This document shows, in pieces, positions 1 through 8,903 of a DNA stretch of 50,455 nt; position 1 is the first letter of the stretch; each line of letters begins with the position of its first letter. This stretch comes from UBA6120 sp964495145 (GTDB lineage Bacteria; Bacillota_I; Bacilli_A; RFN20; CAG-826), in NCBI GenBank assembly GCA_964495145.1, contig CAZBUP010000003.1:1-50455 (forward strand), in the 5' to 3' direction. A program made the translations under genes and the position numbers. The notes beneath the pieces were generated by a model, which had not been told where the DNA came from, ran no database searches, and was given only the letters and a program-made list of their open reading frames with translations.

Positions 1-1
1 G

Positions 2-1123
2 TCGACCCCGTCGTTCGTCATCGACCGCGTCGTCGATAACGCCAAGGCCGTCGACAAAGACGATCCGGCCATCTTGTTCCCGGGTTCGCCCAAATACCGG
101 CGCGCCAATGTTTATAACCCGGATATCCGGCTTCTGGCCGTCGATCAAAAGTTGGCCAATCTCCACGAGATCGAAAAGAAGCTCAAAGAAGCCGATCCGC
201 GCATCGTCGAAGTGGAAGGGGTCTCCTATTCCGAATCCGAGGAAGCGGTCGAACTATTGAACTCCTACGGGCTCAACCTCAAAAACAAATCCAATTACTT
301 CTACTATTACGCGAGCGTGCTCGTCAAAGACGGCGAAGCGATGCGTTCGGCCTATAAGATCCATCTCTCGAAGGATCCCAAAGAATTCGTCATCGACCAG
401 TTCGTGAAGACGATCGTCGACGAAGCCTTGGGCAAGATCGGCGCTTCTTCGCTTCCGAGCAAGAAATACCCGGTCGTCTTAGCCCCGCGGGTGTCCGCTT
501 CGTTACTGGAAGCCTATCTGACCGGCGCCTCGGCCGAGGAAGTCCAAAAGAAATCCTCGCTATTGGCCGGCAAGCTCCATCAACTGATCGCCAGCAAAAA
601 ACTGAGCGTGACCGAAGCCCCTTTAACCAAGAACTGCTTCTTCCGGTACTTTGACGATGAAGGCGTGGCCACCTACAACAAGCCGATCATCAGCAAGGGG
701 ATGCTCGAAACGTATTTCTACAACCTCTTGACCGCCCACAAGGACGGGACCAAGACCACCGGCAACGGCTACCGCTACGGCGGAGGCAAGATTGGCACCC
801 ACTACGTCAACCTGGTCATTAAGCCGGGCCGCAAGACCCAGGAAGAACTGATTGGGCAACTGAAGGAAGGTCTCCTCATCAAGGACGTCCAAGGGCTCCA
901 CGCCGGGCTTAACCCGCAATCGGGCAATTTCTCATTGCAAGCTTCGGGTTTCCTGATCGAAAACGGCAAGATCGTCCGCCCGGTCAACCTGATCACCGTC
1001 GCCGGCAACCTCAAGGAACTGTTCCTCGACGTCGTCGAAGTCGGCAGCGACAGCGAACTGCAGCTATCCTCGGTCAACGCTCCGAGCCTCTTAATCAAGA
1101 AACTGGCCATCGCCGGACAATAG
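2..1123 (+). CDS. pmbA: PmbA/TldE-family metalloprotease-like protein, 5' end outside window
   Basis: This is a TldD/PmbA (TldE) family protein, the family of cytoplasmic Zn-protease complexes that process small modified peptides and CcdA-like antitoxins; in the family TldD carries the metal and TldE is the partner. The reading frame is open to the first bases of the window, so the gene begins upstream, and only about 374 codons are present against a usual length near 440. Support comes from the opening segment VIDRVVDNAKAVDKDDPA, the central NKPIISKGMLETYFYNLLTA stretch, and the C-terminal SGNFSLQASGFLIENGKI, which match the conserved PmbA core (NPQSGDFS..A.G..IENGE). No HExxxH motif is visible, so TldE/PmbA is favoured over TldD. 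A tldD partner would be expected just upstream. The gene is convergent with degV. Confidence 0.85.
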   Translation, partial: STPSFVIDRVVDNAKAVDKDDPAILFPGSPKYRRANVYNPDIRLLAVDQKLANLHEIEKKLKEADPRIVEVEGVSYSESEEAVELLNSYGLNLKNKSNYFYYYASVLVKDGEAMRSAYKIHLSKDPKEFVIDQFVKTIVDEALGKIGASSLPSKKYPVVLAPRVSASLLEAYLTGASAEEVQKKSSLLAGKLHQLIASKKLSVTEAPLTKNCFFRYFDDEGVATYNKPIISKGMLETYFYNLLTAHKDGTKTTGNGYRYGGGKIGTHYVNLVIKPGRKTQEELIGQLKEGLLIKDVQGLHAGLNPQSGNFSLQASGFLIENGKIVRPVNLITVAGNLKELFLDVVEVGSDSELQLSSVNAPSLLIKKLAIAGQ

Positions 1124-1141
1124 ATTCAGCTAATCCAAAAC

Positions 1142-1174
1142 AAAAGCGCTTCCCTTTTGGCGAAGCGCTTTTTT
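1142..1174. terminator. Intrinsic terminator between convergent pmbA and degV
   Basis: An 11-bp perfect stem (AAAAGCGCTTC at 1142-1152 with GAAGCGCTTTT at 1162-1172) closes a 9-nt loop and runs into a T tract on the plus strand. The A-rich 5' flank also gives a T-rich tail on the minus strand, so it can serve both converging genes. Confidence 0.9.
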
Positions 1175-1181
1175 CTTGTGG

Positions 1182-2036
1182 TTATTTCTCGGCAAAGAGA
1201 ATGCCGATCGTGTTCGGGCCGCAGTGGGAACCGATCACCGATCCGGCCGTCGACATATAGATGGCCTTTTCGGGGATGCCCAAGGCCAATAGCTTCGTTT
1301 TGATGTAGGCGGCGCTATCGTCGGCGAAGGCATGGGTGATCATCACCCGGCCGTAGAAGACGTTATCGACCCCGACCCGGACCAATTCGTCGATCATCTC
1401 GTCGAGGGCTTTGACCATTTTTCCCTTGGGGGTCTTGTAGACGCTGAGTTTGCCTTCGCTGACCTTGATGATCGGATGGGCACGCAGCATCGTCCCGAGG
1501 AAATACTTGCCGGCGCTGACGCGTCCGCCTCGGTATAGGAACTCGAGGTTTTCGACTGCGAAATAGGCGTGGCATTTTTTAACAAGCTTTTCGAGCAAGT
1601 CGCCGATTTCGTCAAGCGATTTGCCTTCTTCGCGCCAGGCGGCCGCCTGCAATAGGAGCATGCCCGAGGCCGACGAGAGGTTGGCGCTATCGACCAGGCG
1701 GATGTTGCCGCGGTTGATTTCCTTCTTGGCCATCTGGGCGGCTTGGTAGGTCAATGACAATTCATTGCCGATGCCGAGGTAGAGAATGTCGTATCCCTGA
1801 TCGAGGTACTTGGTGAAGACGTCCACGAACGTGGCCGGGGATACCGACGCCGTCTTGGGAAACACCTTGGTCTCGGCGCAGCGCGTGTACAATTGTTTCA
1901 AATCGATGTCGACGAGGTCACGGAACGACTCTTCGCCGAAGTTCACCAACAGGGAAATCACTTCGATGTCGAGTTCGCGATAGGTCTCCATCCTTAAATC
2001 GGACGTCGAATCGGTCACCAGCTTGATCTTATTCAT
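1182..2036 (-). CDS. DegV-family fatty-acid-binding protein
   Basis: DegV proteins bind a fatty acid in a two-domain fold, and some (FakB) hand it to the FakA kinase for phospholipid synthesis. The 284-residue length is typical. The N-terminal VTDSTSDL (residues 7-14), the TASVSP motif, the RGGRVS segment and the C-terminal GSHCGPNTIGIL are the family signatures around the lipid headgroup site. Start chosen at ATG 2036 because GAGG lies 8-10 nt upstream. No fakA lies nearby, so the FakB role is not established by context. It is a single-gene unit with its own promoter at 2059-2087 and shares the terminator at 1142-1174. Confidence 0.9.
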   Translation of the reverse strand: MNKIKLVTDSTSDLRMETYRELDIEVISLLVNFGEESFRDLVDIDLKQLYTRCAETKVFPKTASVSPATFVDVFTKYLDQGYDILYLGIGNELSLTYQAAQMAKKEINRGNIRLVDSANLSSASGMLLLQAAAWREEGKSLDEIGDLLEKLVKKCHAYFAVENLEFLYRGGRVSAGKYFLGTMLRAHPIIKVSEGKLSVYKTPKGKMVKALDEMIDELVRVGVDNVFYGRVMITHAFADDSAAYIKTKLLALGIPEKAIYMSTAGSVIGSHCGPNTIGILFAEK

Positions 2037-2058
2037 GTCGTTGCCTCATATGATGTAG

Positions 2059-2087
2059 TTTATATCAAAAAAACACCGTGGTTGCAA
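2059..2087 (-). promoter_or_regulatory. degV promoter
   Basis: Read on the minus strand, TTGCAA (2082-2087) is followed after exactly 17 nt by TATAAA (2059-2064), which also carries the TGn extension. It fits the sigma-A consensus and lies 22 nt upstream of the degV ATG. Confidence 0.7.
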
Positions 2088-2174
2088 CTTGATAACGTCG
2101 AATGAGGTTTATTCAAGCGCCGTCAATCGAGTAGAATATAGCCAGAGATTGGTGATTGGACCAAGGAGGACCCT

Positions 2175-2597
2175 ATGAAAAAATTCTTAACCGAATTCAA
2201 AGCCTTCATCTTGCGGGGCAACGTGCTCGACCTAGCCGTCGGCGTCATCATCGGGGCGGCGTTCCAAAAAGTCGTCAGCAGCATCGTCAACGACCTGTTG
2301 ATGCCCCTCATTTCCTGGATCGTCAAAACCGACATCAAGCAGTGGTATTTCACCTTGCGGGCCGGGATTCCCAACGACCCACTGGAAAATCCGGATTCGT
2401 TTTTACCCGCCGGCGGATGGGCCACGGCCCCGATCCGGCTCACCTATGGCAATTTCATTCAAACGGTAATTGATTTCGTCATCATCGGCTTCGTGCTGTT
2501 CATCATCGTCAAAGTGGCCTTGGCCACCGAGAAGCTGCGCAAGAAGGCCATCGAAGAAATCGCCAAGAAGAAAGAAGAAACCCCCGAAGCCAAATAA
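2175..2597 (+). CDS. mscL: Large-conductance mechanosensitive channel
   Basis: MscL forms a homopentameric emergency-release pore that opens under membrane tension in hypo-osmotic shock. The protein has 140 residues, the family size. The N-terminal amphipathic helix is followed by TM1 with the diagnostic RGNVLDLAVGVIIGAAF (residues 14-30) and VVSSIVNDLLMP, a periplasmic loop of about 45 residues, TM2 (about 93-115) and a charged cytoplasmic helix ending in KKKEETPEAK. The start is fixed by an excellent ribosome-binding site AAGGAGGA five nt upstream. It is transcribed alone, against the general leftward direction of this arm. Its stop codon lies within a few bases of the terminator of the converging gene. 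Confidence 0.96.
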   Translation: MKKFLTEFKAFILRGNVLDLAVGVIIGAAFQKVVSSIVNDLLMPLISWIVKTDIKQWYFTLRAGIPNDPLENPDSFLPAGGWATAPIRLTYGNFIQTVIDFVIIGFVLFIIVKVALATEKLRKKAIEEIAKKKEETPEAK

Positions 2598-2599
2598 AA

Positions 2600-2622
2600 A
2601 ACCCCGGGGTTGGCCCGAGGTT
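2600..2622 (-). terminator. Intrinsic terminator of the ABC-psuG-tetR-adh unit
   Basis: On the minus strand AACCTCGG (2622-2615) pairs with CCGGGGTT (2607-2600), including one G-U wobble, and is followed by TTTTTTATTT. On the plus strand the same pairing has a C-A mismatch and no T tract, so it is mainly a minus-strand terminator. It ends the unit that finishes with the membrane protein at 2638-3744. Confidence 0.75.
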
Positions 2623-2637
2623 TCGATTGACTGGATG

Positions 2638-3744
2638 TCAGTACTGGAACGTCCAATCCGGATGGGCTTCTTTGACTTTGGCCAAGGCTTGTTCGAATAG
2701 GCGCGTTTCCACTTCGCGGCGTCCGGGTTCCACCGACCGCTTCAAGGCGCTGTTTTTGCGTTCCAACACATAAATGCATTCGCTTTGGCTGTCTTCGATA
2801 AAGCCGGCTACCAAAAGATAGGCCCGGAGCGAAGCCATCGACAAATCGCCGGACAGGAATTTCTTCTGCCGGGAATTGACTTCCTTTTGGTAAAAGGCGG
2901 TCCCTTCTTCCTTGTTAGATAATAGCAAACGGATATAGATCTTTTGGGAAAACACCCGTCCGTTGGTGGTTTCGTTCAGCTTGTCGGGCTTGGCGATGAT
3001 GTTGTCGAGCAGGGCTTCGGCCCCGGCCAAGTCGTTTTCGGACAAGAGTTGGTAGACGCGGTAGAGGTTGACCTGGGCGGTCAAGGTCGTGATTTCGTCA
3101 AAGGTCTTGATCGATTCCGGTTCTTGGCCTTCGCTATGGATCCGTTCGATCCGCATCAACTCGTTATAAGCCTCGACATTGACCCCTTTGGAGATCAAGG
3201 CCAGGCGATAGCCGTCGTTCATGGTGTCCAGCTTCAGCGGCATGACATTGTAGAACATGAGCATGCCCCCGACGGCCACCACGATGATGGCGGCGTAGCG
3301 GAGCCAACTGTCAAACGGGATCAAGGCGTAGGCCACCAGTCCGGCGACGAATTCCAAAACGAAGAACACCAGCCCGAACCAAAGGTTCGGATAAGGGCTG
3401 GCCTTGGCTTTCTTGGGGGTGATTTTGGTTTCGCCGGTCAACCCGTCGAAATTGCGGAAACCGACTTTCCATTTCCCGTTCATCTTGTAAAAGCATAGGC
3501 CGAGCAAATTGATCGACAAGATGTCATATCCGCCGATCTTGGCGCCTAAGACGTGGCCCAATTCCAGGAGGATCACGTTAATCAAAAAACCGGCCACGAT
3601 CGAACCGAGGGCAAAGGCGTATTGGCCGCTGCCGCTGATGCCGGTCGCATCGAAGGACGGGGCAATCACTTCCAAGCCGACAAAAAGGGCGATGACGATC
3701 ATCACCGCATAGACAAGCAAACTATAAACGTCTTCTTTGCGCAT
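2638..3744 (-). CDS. M50 (site-2-protease-like) membrane protein with degenerate HExxH motif
   Basis: This 368-residue protein has membrane segments near residues 8-28, 44-62, 122-142 and 150-168, and a soluble helical C-terminal half (about 185-368) that looks TPR-like. The first half resembles Bacillota M50 intramembrane peptidases: segment 58-72 aligns with HELGHxxxAKxxGY, and NVMPLKLDTMNDG (166-178) matches the third-ligand motif (N..P...NDG). The first zinc His is Leu, giving LELGH at 60-64. The codon is CTG, two changes from His, so a single read error is unlikely. It is therefore probably a non-proteolytic M50 relative, and its function is unknown. It is the last gene of the unit that begins with the ABC transporter, 9 nt after the alcohol dehydrogenase. 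Confidence 0.65.
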   Translation of the reverse strand: MRKEDVYSLLVYAVMIVIALFVGLEVIAPSFDATGISGSGQYAFALGSIVAGFLINVILLELGHVLGAKIGGYDILSINLLGLCFYKMNGKWKVGFRNFDGLTGETKITPKKAKASPYPNLWFGLVFFVLEFVAGLVAYALIPFDSWLRYAAIIVVAVGGMLMFYNVMPLKLDTMNDGYRLALISKGVNVEAYNELMRIERIHSEGQEPESIKTFDEITTLTAQVNLYRVYQLLSENDLAGAEALLDNIIAKPDKLNETTNGRVFSQKIYIRLLLSNKEEGTAFYQKEVNSRQKKFLSGDLSMASLRAYLLVAGFIEDSQSECIYVLERKNSALKRSVEPGRREVETRLFEQALAKVKEAHPDWTFQY

Positions 3745-3753
3745 ACTTACTCC

Positions 3754-4926
3754 TTATCGACACGAACTGTAGATCTCGCGAGCTACGTCTTGGTCGAGTG
3801 GCTTGACAAAGTGATCAACCACACGTGTACCGTTCTTTGTCAGTTTGGCGACCATCCATTCGATGTCGGGATGCTCGATGCCGAGTTCCTTCAAAGTAAG
3901 TGGCATACCTAAACTACCAAAAAATGCCTTTAACTTCAAGATGCCGTTTTTGGCGTTCTCCAGGGGATCGGGCAAGTGCGAGTCCATGACCACGCGGGCA
4001 AACCGGTCGAATTTGGTCACGTCATAGCGATAATAATACATTGCCCAGGCCGGGAAGAGGACCGACAATCCAGCGCCGTGAGGCACGTCGGGGTAGCGTC
4101 CACTCAACACATGCTCAAGGGCGTGGCCTGGCATCCCGAGCGGCTTGCCGAAGTTCGTCAGCCCGTTATGGGACCAGGAACTGGCCATCATGAGGGCGGC
4201 CCGGGCCTCGTAATCGGTTGGATGGTCCAAGGCCGGCTTGGCCGCGGCGATGACCGAACGAAGCAACCCCTCGGCCATGTAGTCCGAAAATTGATAGGGG
4301 GCCGAAGGCAGAAAATAGCGTTCGAGCGAGTGCATCATGATATCGACGATGCCAATCGCGGTTTGATATTGAGATACCGAATACGTCAATTCCGGGTTCA
4401 TGATGGCAAACAAAGGCCGGTTCAATTGATGGGTGAAACCGACTTTGGTGTTCGTCTTGATGTCGGTGACCACGGTCGACAGCGACATTTCGCTCCCGGC
4501 CGAGGCGATCGTCAAGATGACGCCGACCGGCAGGGCTTGCTTCGGTTCGACTTTGCGCAGGGAGATGTCAAAGGGATCGCCGTCATAATAATAGGCGAGG
4601 GCCGCCAATTTGGCCGAATCGATCACCGATCCGCCTCCGACGGCCAATATCAAATCGACGTGCTCCTCGTGGGCAAAATCGCGCAGTTGTTTAACAAGAT
4701 CCAGCTCGGGATTAGGTTTGGCGCCGCCCATTTCGACATAGGCGATTCCGGCTTCCGTCAGCGAATGCTTGACAAGGTCGAGCAATCCGCTTTTGACCAC
4801 GGATCCTTGTCCGTAATGCAGAAGCACTTTATTAAATCCGTAATCCTTGACGATGGTCCCGACCCGTTTTTCTTGGCCGCGGCCAAAAAATATTCTGGTT
4901 TTCAGTTCAAACTCGAATGACTCCAT
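3754..4926 (-). CDS. Iron-containing alcohol dehydrogenase (BdhA/YqhD-like, NAD(P)H-dependent)
   Basis: A 390-residue group III (Fe-type) alcohol dehydrogenase, which reduces aldehydes to alcohols or the reverse with NAD(P)H. The Rossmann part carries GGGSVID (97-103) for the nucleotide. The metal ligands are visible as D195 and H199 in GIVDIMMHSLERYF, H268 in GMPGHALEHV and H283 in DVPHGAG. Length and motif spacing are closest to butanol dehydrogenase/YqhD-type enzymes; the physiological substrate cannot be read from the sequence. It starts 3 nt after the stop of a TetR regulator and is in the same unit as psuG. The linkage suggests, but does not prove, that the regulator responds to an aldehyde or a related stress. 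Confidence 0.9.
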   Translation of the reverse strand: MESFEFELKTRIFFGRGQEKRVGTIVKDYGFNKVLLHYGQGSVVKSGLLDLVKHSLTEAGIAYVEMGGAKPNPELDLVKQLRDFAHEEHVDLILAVGGGSVIDSAKLAALAYYYDGDPFDISLRKVEPKQALPVGVILTIASAGSEMSLSTVVTDIKTNTKVGFTHQLNRPLFAIMNPELTYSVSQYQTAIGIVDIMMHSLERYFLPSAPYQFSDYMAEGLLRSVIAAAKPALDHPTDYEARAALMMASSWSHNGLTNFGKPLGMPGHALEHVLSGRYPDVPHGAGLSVLFPAWAMYYYRYDVTKFDRFARVVMDSHLPDPLENAKNGILKLKAFFGSLGMPLTLKELGIEHPDIEWMVAKLTKNGTRVVDHFVKPLDQDVAREIYSSCR

Positions 4927-4929
4927 GGC

Positions 4930-5460
4930 TTACTCCTTCACTAATTTGGATAAATAATCGCCAACGGGCCCATCTAAGGCTTCGACCCGTTCCGATAACG
5001 ATGCTTTCATGCCGCCGGCAATCCAATCAAGCAAGATGGCGTTTAAAGCGGCACTATAAAATAAGGCCAGCTGTTTTTTGGCTTCGGCCGATAAACGGCC
5101 CTTTGCGTCCAATTCGTCGAGGCGGCGCATATGGAACCGATACAAGCGGTTGGACAGGAACTCGATCAATAAGTCGCGGCCGGCGCTATCGTATGTCTGG
5201 CGCACGAAAGTGCGATTGCCCAAACAATAGCGGCCGATCTTCATGACGGCCTCGCCCCACTGGGAAACCTTGTCCAAATCGGGTATTTCTTCGTTTAAGT
5301 AAATCCAGGTCAGCAAATCGTAGATGTCCCGGAAGTGGTAATAAAAAGTCGGACGGGTAATGCCGCATTTCTCGGTCAAGCCCTTGACGGTGATTTGGTC
5401 TAAGGCTTGGCTGGCCATCGATTTCTTCAAGGCTTCAGCCAAAATCAGTTCGGTGGTCAC
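4930..5460 (-). CDS. TetR/AcrR-family transcriptional regulator
   Basis: A 176-residue TetR-type repressor. The helix-turn-helix is at about residues 23-45 (ITVKGLTEKCGITRPTFYYH), and the remaining helices form a ligand/dimerisation domain resembling the TetR_C_8 group found in DhaS-like regulators. The start is GTG at 5460, overlapping the psuG stop as GTGA, a 4-nt overlap that implies translational coupling. It sits third in a five-gene unit (ABC, psuG, tetR, adh, M50-like). The perfect inverted repeat over the promoter of that unit (8904-8922) is a natural candidate for its operator; this link is inference. Confidence 0.85.
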   Translation of the reverse strand: MTTELILAEALKKSMASQALDQITVKGLTEKCGITRPTFYYHFRDIYDLLTWIYLNEEIPDLDKVSQWGEAVMKIGRYCLGNRTFVRQTYDSAGRDLLIEFLSNRLYRFHMRRLDELDAKGRLSAEAKKQLALFYSAALNAILLDWIAGGMKASLSERVEALDGPVGDYLSKLVKE

Positions 5461-6362
5461 GGCTTTTTCACCAAGGCGGCGGCAATTTTTGCCCCGACGC
5501 GGGCATTATTCAAAATCAGGGCGATGTTGCTGGCGAGTGACGCCCCGCCGGTCAATTCGCTGACGCGGCGAAGCAAAAACGGGGTTACTTCATAACCATT
5601 GATTTGTTTCTCTTTGACTTCCGCCAAGGCTTGTTCGATCGATCGGTCCATGATGTGGCGATCGAGGGCATATTCTTGGGGAATCGGAACGGCGATTAAT
5701 ATACCGCCGGTCAATTTATTGTCGCGTTTGGCTTTGATGATCAACGCGGCTTCGCTTTCGTCGACCAAGGCATGATCGACTTTCAAGCCGCTGTCAGGCA
5801 CGTAAAAGGCCGGGAAGATCGGGGTCTGAAATCCATAAACCGGCACGCCCTTGGTTTCTAAATATTGAAGCGTCCGCGGCAAATCCAAAATGGCTTTGGC
5901 CCCGGCACAGACGACGGTGACGTCGGTGCGGGCCAACTCTTCAAGGTCGGCCGATATATCCAGGGTGTCTTCGACTTGGCGGTGGACTCCGCCGATGCCT
6001 CCGGTCACGAATACTTCGATGCCGGCCTGTTGGGCTAGAATCATCGTCGCGGCGACGGTGGTCGCTCCCCAGAGTCGATTGGCGTAGACCAAAGGCAGGT
6101 CGCGGCGGGACACTTTCATGATGTCCCCTTTTCGGCCAAAGGCTTCGATTTCTTCTGCGGTCATGCCGATGACGGCAATGCCGTCAATGATGCCGATGGT
6201 GGCCGGGACGGCTCCCGCCTTGCGGATTTCGTCTTCGACCGCCAAGGCCGTTACCACGTTGTCGGGATACGGCATCCCATGGGAAATGATCGTGGATTCG
6301 AGGGCCACGATCGGCAAGCGCTTTTGTTGGGCGGCGGCAATATGGGGTGCAATCCTGATCAT
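5457..6362 (-). CDS. psuG: Pseudouridine-5'-phosphate glycosidase
   Basis: PsuG splits (or reversibly forms) the C-C glycosidic bond of pseudouridine 5'-phosphate, giving uracil and ribose 5-phosphate. The 301 residues are the normal length. The start VALESTIISHGMPYPDN carries the catalytic Glu (E22 here), K83 lies in GDIMKVSRRDLP, and FVTGGIGGVHR (118-128) is the phosphate/metal loop. CAGAKAILDLPRTLQYLET follows in the second half. The ATG is 1 nt after the stop of the ABC gene. The usual partner kinase PsuK (PfkB family), which makes the substrate, is not next to it or elsewhere in the window. Confidence 0.95.
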   Translation of the reverse strand: MIRIAPHIAAAQQKRLPIVALESTIISHGMPYPDNVVTALAVEDEIRKAGAVPATIGIIDGIAVIGMTAEEIEAFGRKGDIMKVSRRDLPLVYANRLWGATTVAATMILAQQAGIEVFVTGGIGGVHRQVEDTLDISADLEELARTDVTVVCAGAKAILDLPRTLQYLETKGVPVYGFQTPIFPAFYVPDSGLKVDHALVDESEAALIIKAKRDNKLTGGILIAVPIPQEYALDRHIMDRSIEQALAEVKEKQINGYEVTPFLLRRVSELTGGASLASNIALILNNARVGAKIAAALVKKP

Positions 6363-6363
6363 A

Positions 6364-8883
6364 TCATTCCGTCCGCAAGGCGACGACCGGGTCTTTGTTG
6401 CTGGCGATGCGGCTCGGGATCAAACCCGAGAACAGCGTCAAGAGGACGCTCGTGGCAATCAACGCCAGGCCGTGAAGCGGGTTCAAGGAGGCGACATTCG
6501 ATAGCCCCTGACCCGGATACACGCTATTCAAAATCAAATTGATGGGAATCGTCAAAAGCAAGGTAACGGCAATCCCAAAGACGCCGGCCGAAAACCCGAT
6601 GATGACCGTTTCCGCCTCGAATAGGCGGGCGATGTCTTTCTTTCGGGCGCCCAAAGCCCGCAAGACGCCGATTTCTTTGGTTCTTTCAATCACCGACACA
6701 TAGGTGATGATGCCGATCATCACGCTGGAAACCACCAACGAAATGCTGGCGAAAACGATTAAGACGATCGATATGACGTCAATCATGGTACCGATCGATT
6801 CGGTCAGGTTTTCGGCTAGGTCGGTGTATAGGATCTGGTCGATTTCCGCCAAATCGTCATTCCAGGCATTTAAGTATTCGATGACGGCTTTCTTCTCGGC
6901 GAAACTGGTCGGGAAGATCGAAATGCCGGCAATCAATGACAGGTTGACCGGGAACATGCTTTGCGAAGCGTTGATGACGGCAGCGGCCGCCACGGCATAG
7001 GGATTTTCCGACAAGTCGGTCCCTAGATATTTAGCGTGTTGCAGGAAATAATAGCCCGAGGTTTCTTCGCCCTCGTCCAATGCGCTATAAAAGTGGGGAA
7101 CCGGAACGAAGCCCGATCCGGTATTCACCAATTCGACGTAATAATTGTCGAAGTGGTCTTGGGCAATCGGGGAGGCGCTATTTTCTTCCATCATCTCGTA
7201 GCTCAGTTCGGGCAGATAACCCAAACCGGTCGACATGAGGTTGCTCGAGGCGGCTTCGCGCGGCCGCATGATGCCGGTAATCGTGATCGTGCGACCAATC
7301 GACTCGTTGGCGTATAAAGCTTCCAGCTCAGTGGCATTCGGGGCCCGGTAAACGCGCATTTCCTTGGGCCCGGACAAAGCGTCGACGACGTCGAGGGAAT
7401 TGTCCTCGTCATAAATGTAATATTCTTCATTGTTGAAGAGGCGCACCTTGGTGCCGATGATGTCGTCGAAGGTAATCGTGTCGGTCGTGTCGTCGAGGTT
7501 GCTTAAAAAACCGAGGTTCTTCAAGACGTTGCGTTCGACGCGGTTATATTCGTCGACGATCAAAACGACTTCGTTCGTGTTTTGGGGATAATGGCTGACT
7601 TCTTCGCCGCCAATCAATTCGAAGTATTCGCTGACAAACGATTCGCTCCCGAGCAGTTCGTGCCACGACGAGGTCGATACGTTCGACAAGGTGGTGAAGA
7701 AACCGCCGCCGTCGTCGTCCCACATCCGAATGTCATCGCCCGAGCCGACGGCTAAGTTCATCCCGACCGTATACCGGTAGGTGATGCTGTTGACGGCTTC
7801 GGTGGCTTCCAAATCCGCGAGATAATCGAAGTATTCCGGCGTCCAGTTATTGATGTGCCCGGTTACCGTCTGCCGATCGTAAACCAAGACGTTTTCGTCT
7901 TCGGGGAACATCGGGGCCTCGACTTGGAAATCGGGGGGTGAGAAATCGTAGGCGACGCTATTGATGGCGATCGGGAATCCCGACAAGGTCGAGACTTCCA
8001 TCTTGTGAATGTAGTTGGTAAACCCGTTGGAAACGGCTAGAACCAAGGCCACGCCGATGATGCCGATGCTGCCGGCGAATGCCGTCATCACGGTTCGGCC
8101 TTTCTTGGTCAATAAGTTGTTGAAACTGATGTGGAGGGCCGTCAAGAAATTCATGGACGTTTTCTTGCCGACTTCGTCGCCGACGACGTCCGAGTAGGCG
8201 GCGGCTTCGGCATTGGCCGAATCCGACACGATCAAGCCATCTTTGAGTTTGATGATGCGGGTGGCGAACCGTTCGGCTAACTCGCGGTTGTGGGTAACCA
8301 TGATCACGAGCCGTTTTTGGCTGATGTGCTTAAGCATCTCAAGAATGGTTGCCGAGGTGACGCTATCGAGCGCCCCAGTCGGTTCATCGGCTAAAAGAAT
8401 GTCAGGTTTATTGACCATCGATCGGGCGATGGCGACCCGCTGCATCTCGCCGCCCGACAATTGATTCGGGTTTTTGTTGATCTTGTCGCCCAAGCCGACG
8501 TCTTCGAGCACCTTGATGGCCCGCCGGCGCCGTTCCGTTTGGCTGACGCCCGACAAGGTCATCGACAATTCGACGTTTTGAAGCACGCTCAAGTGCATGA
8601 TCAGATTATAGTTTTGAAAAACGAACCCGACCCGGTGATTGCGGTAGCTGTCCCAATCGTGGTCGGCGAAGTTCTTGGTCGATTTCCCGTCGATGATCAA
8701 ATCCCCGGAAGTGTATTGGTCCAAACCGCCGATCAAATTCAGCAAGGTGGTTTTGCCGCAGCCCGATGGGCCTAAGATGGCGACGAATTCCTTGTCCTGG
8801 AATGACAGGTTGATGCCCTTTAAAACTTCCAACGGTTTCTTGGCGACGATGTATTCTTTTTTGATGTTTCTTAATTCAAGCAT
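6364..8883 (-). CDS. MacB/FtsX-type ABC transporter, fused ATPase and permease with large ectodomain
   Basis: An 839-residue fusion of a LolD/MacB-type ATPase and an FtsX-type permease. The ATPase (1-225) has Walker A GPSGCGKTT (38-46), Q90, signature LSGGE (142-146), Walker B LLADEP (163-168) and H198. TM1 is near 268-290, then about 410 extracellular residues (292-700), then three TM helices (about 704-727, 760-783, 805-825) with the FtsX hallmark ERTKEIGVLRALGARKKDI. Such type VII ABC proteins work as mechanotransmitters rather than as membrane channels, moving or releasing peptides, antibiotics or lipoproteins at the outer face. An AGGA ribosome site precedes the ATG. It is the first gene of the five-gene unit; the lipoprotein just upstream could be a partner. 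Confidence 0.9.
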   Translation of the reverse strand: MLELRNIKKEYIVAKKPLEVLKGINLSFQDKEFVAILGPSGCGKTTLLNLIGGLDQYTSGDLIIDGKSTKNFADHDWDSYRNHRVGFVFQNYNLIMHLSVLQNVELSMTLSGVSQTERRRRAIKVLEDVGLGDKINKNPNQLSGGEMQRVAIARSMVNKPDILLADEPTGALDSVTSATILEMLKHISQKRLVIMVTHNRELAERFATRIIKLKDGLIVSDSANAEAAAYSDVVGDEVGKKTSMNFLTALHISFNNLLTKKGRTVMTAFAGSIGIIGVALVLAVSNGFTNYIHKMEVSTLSGFPIAINSVAYDFSPPDFQVEAPMFPEDENVLVYDRQTVTGHINNWTPEYFDYLADLEATEAVNSITYRYTVGMNLAVGSGDDIRMWDDDGGGFFTTLSNVSTSSWHELLGSESFVSEYFELIGGEEVSHYPQNTNEVVLIVDEYNRVERNVLKNLGFLSNLDDTTDTITFDDIIGTKVRLFNNEEYYIYDEDNSLDVVDALSGPKEMRVYRAPNATELEALYANESIGRTITITGIMRPREAASSNLMSTGLGYLPELSYEMMEENSASPIAQDHFDNYYVELVNTGSGFVPVPHFYSALDEGEETSGYYFLQHAKYLGTDLSENPYAVAAAAVINASQSMFPVNLSLIAGISIFPTSFAEKKAVIEYLNAWNDDLAEIDQILYTDLAENLTESIGTMIDVISIVLIVFASISLVVSSVMIGIITYVSVIERTKEIGVLRALGARKKDIARLFEAETVIIGFSAGVFGIAVTLLLTIPINLILNSVYPGQGLSNVASLNPLHGLALIATSVLLTLFSGLIPSRIASNKDPVVALRTE

Positions 8884-8903
8884 ATGCGTTCCTATGACGA
8901 AAA

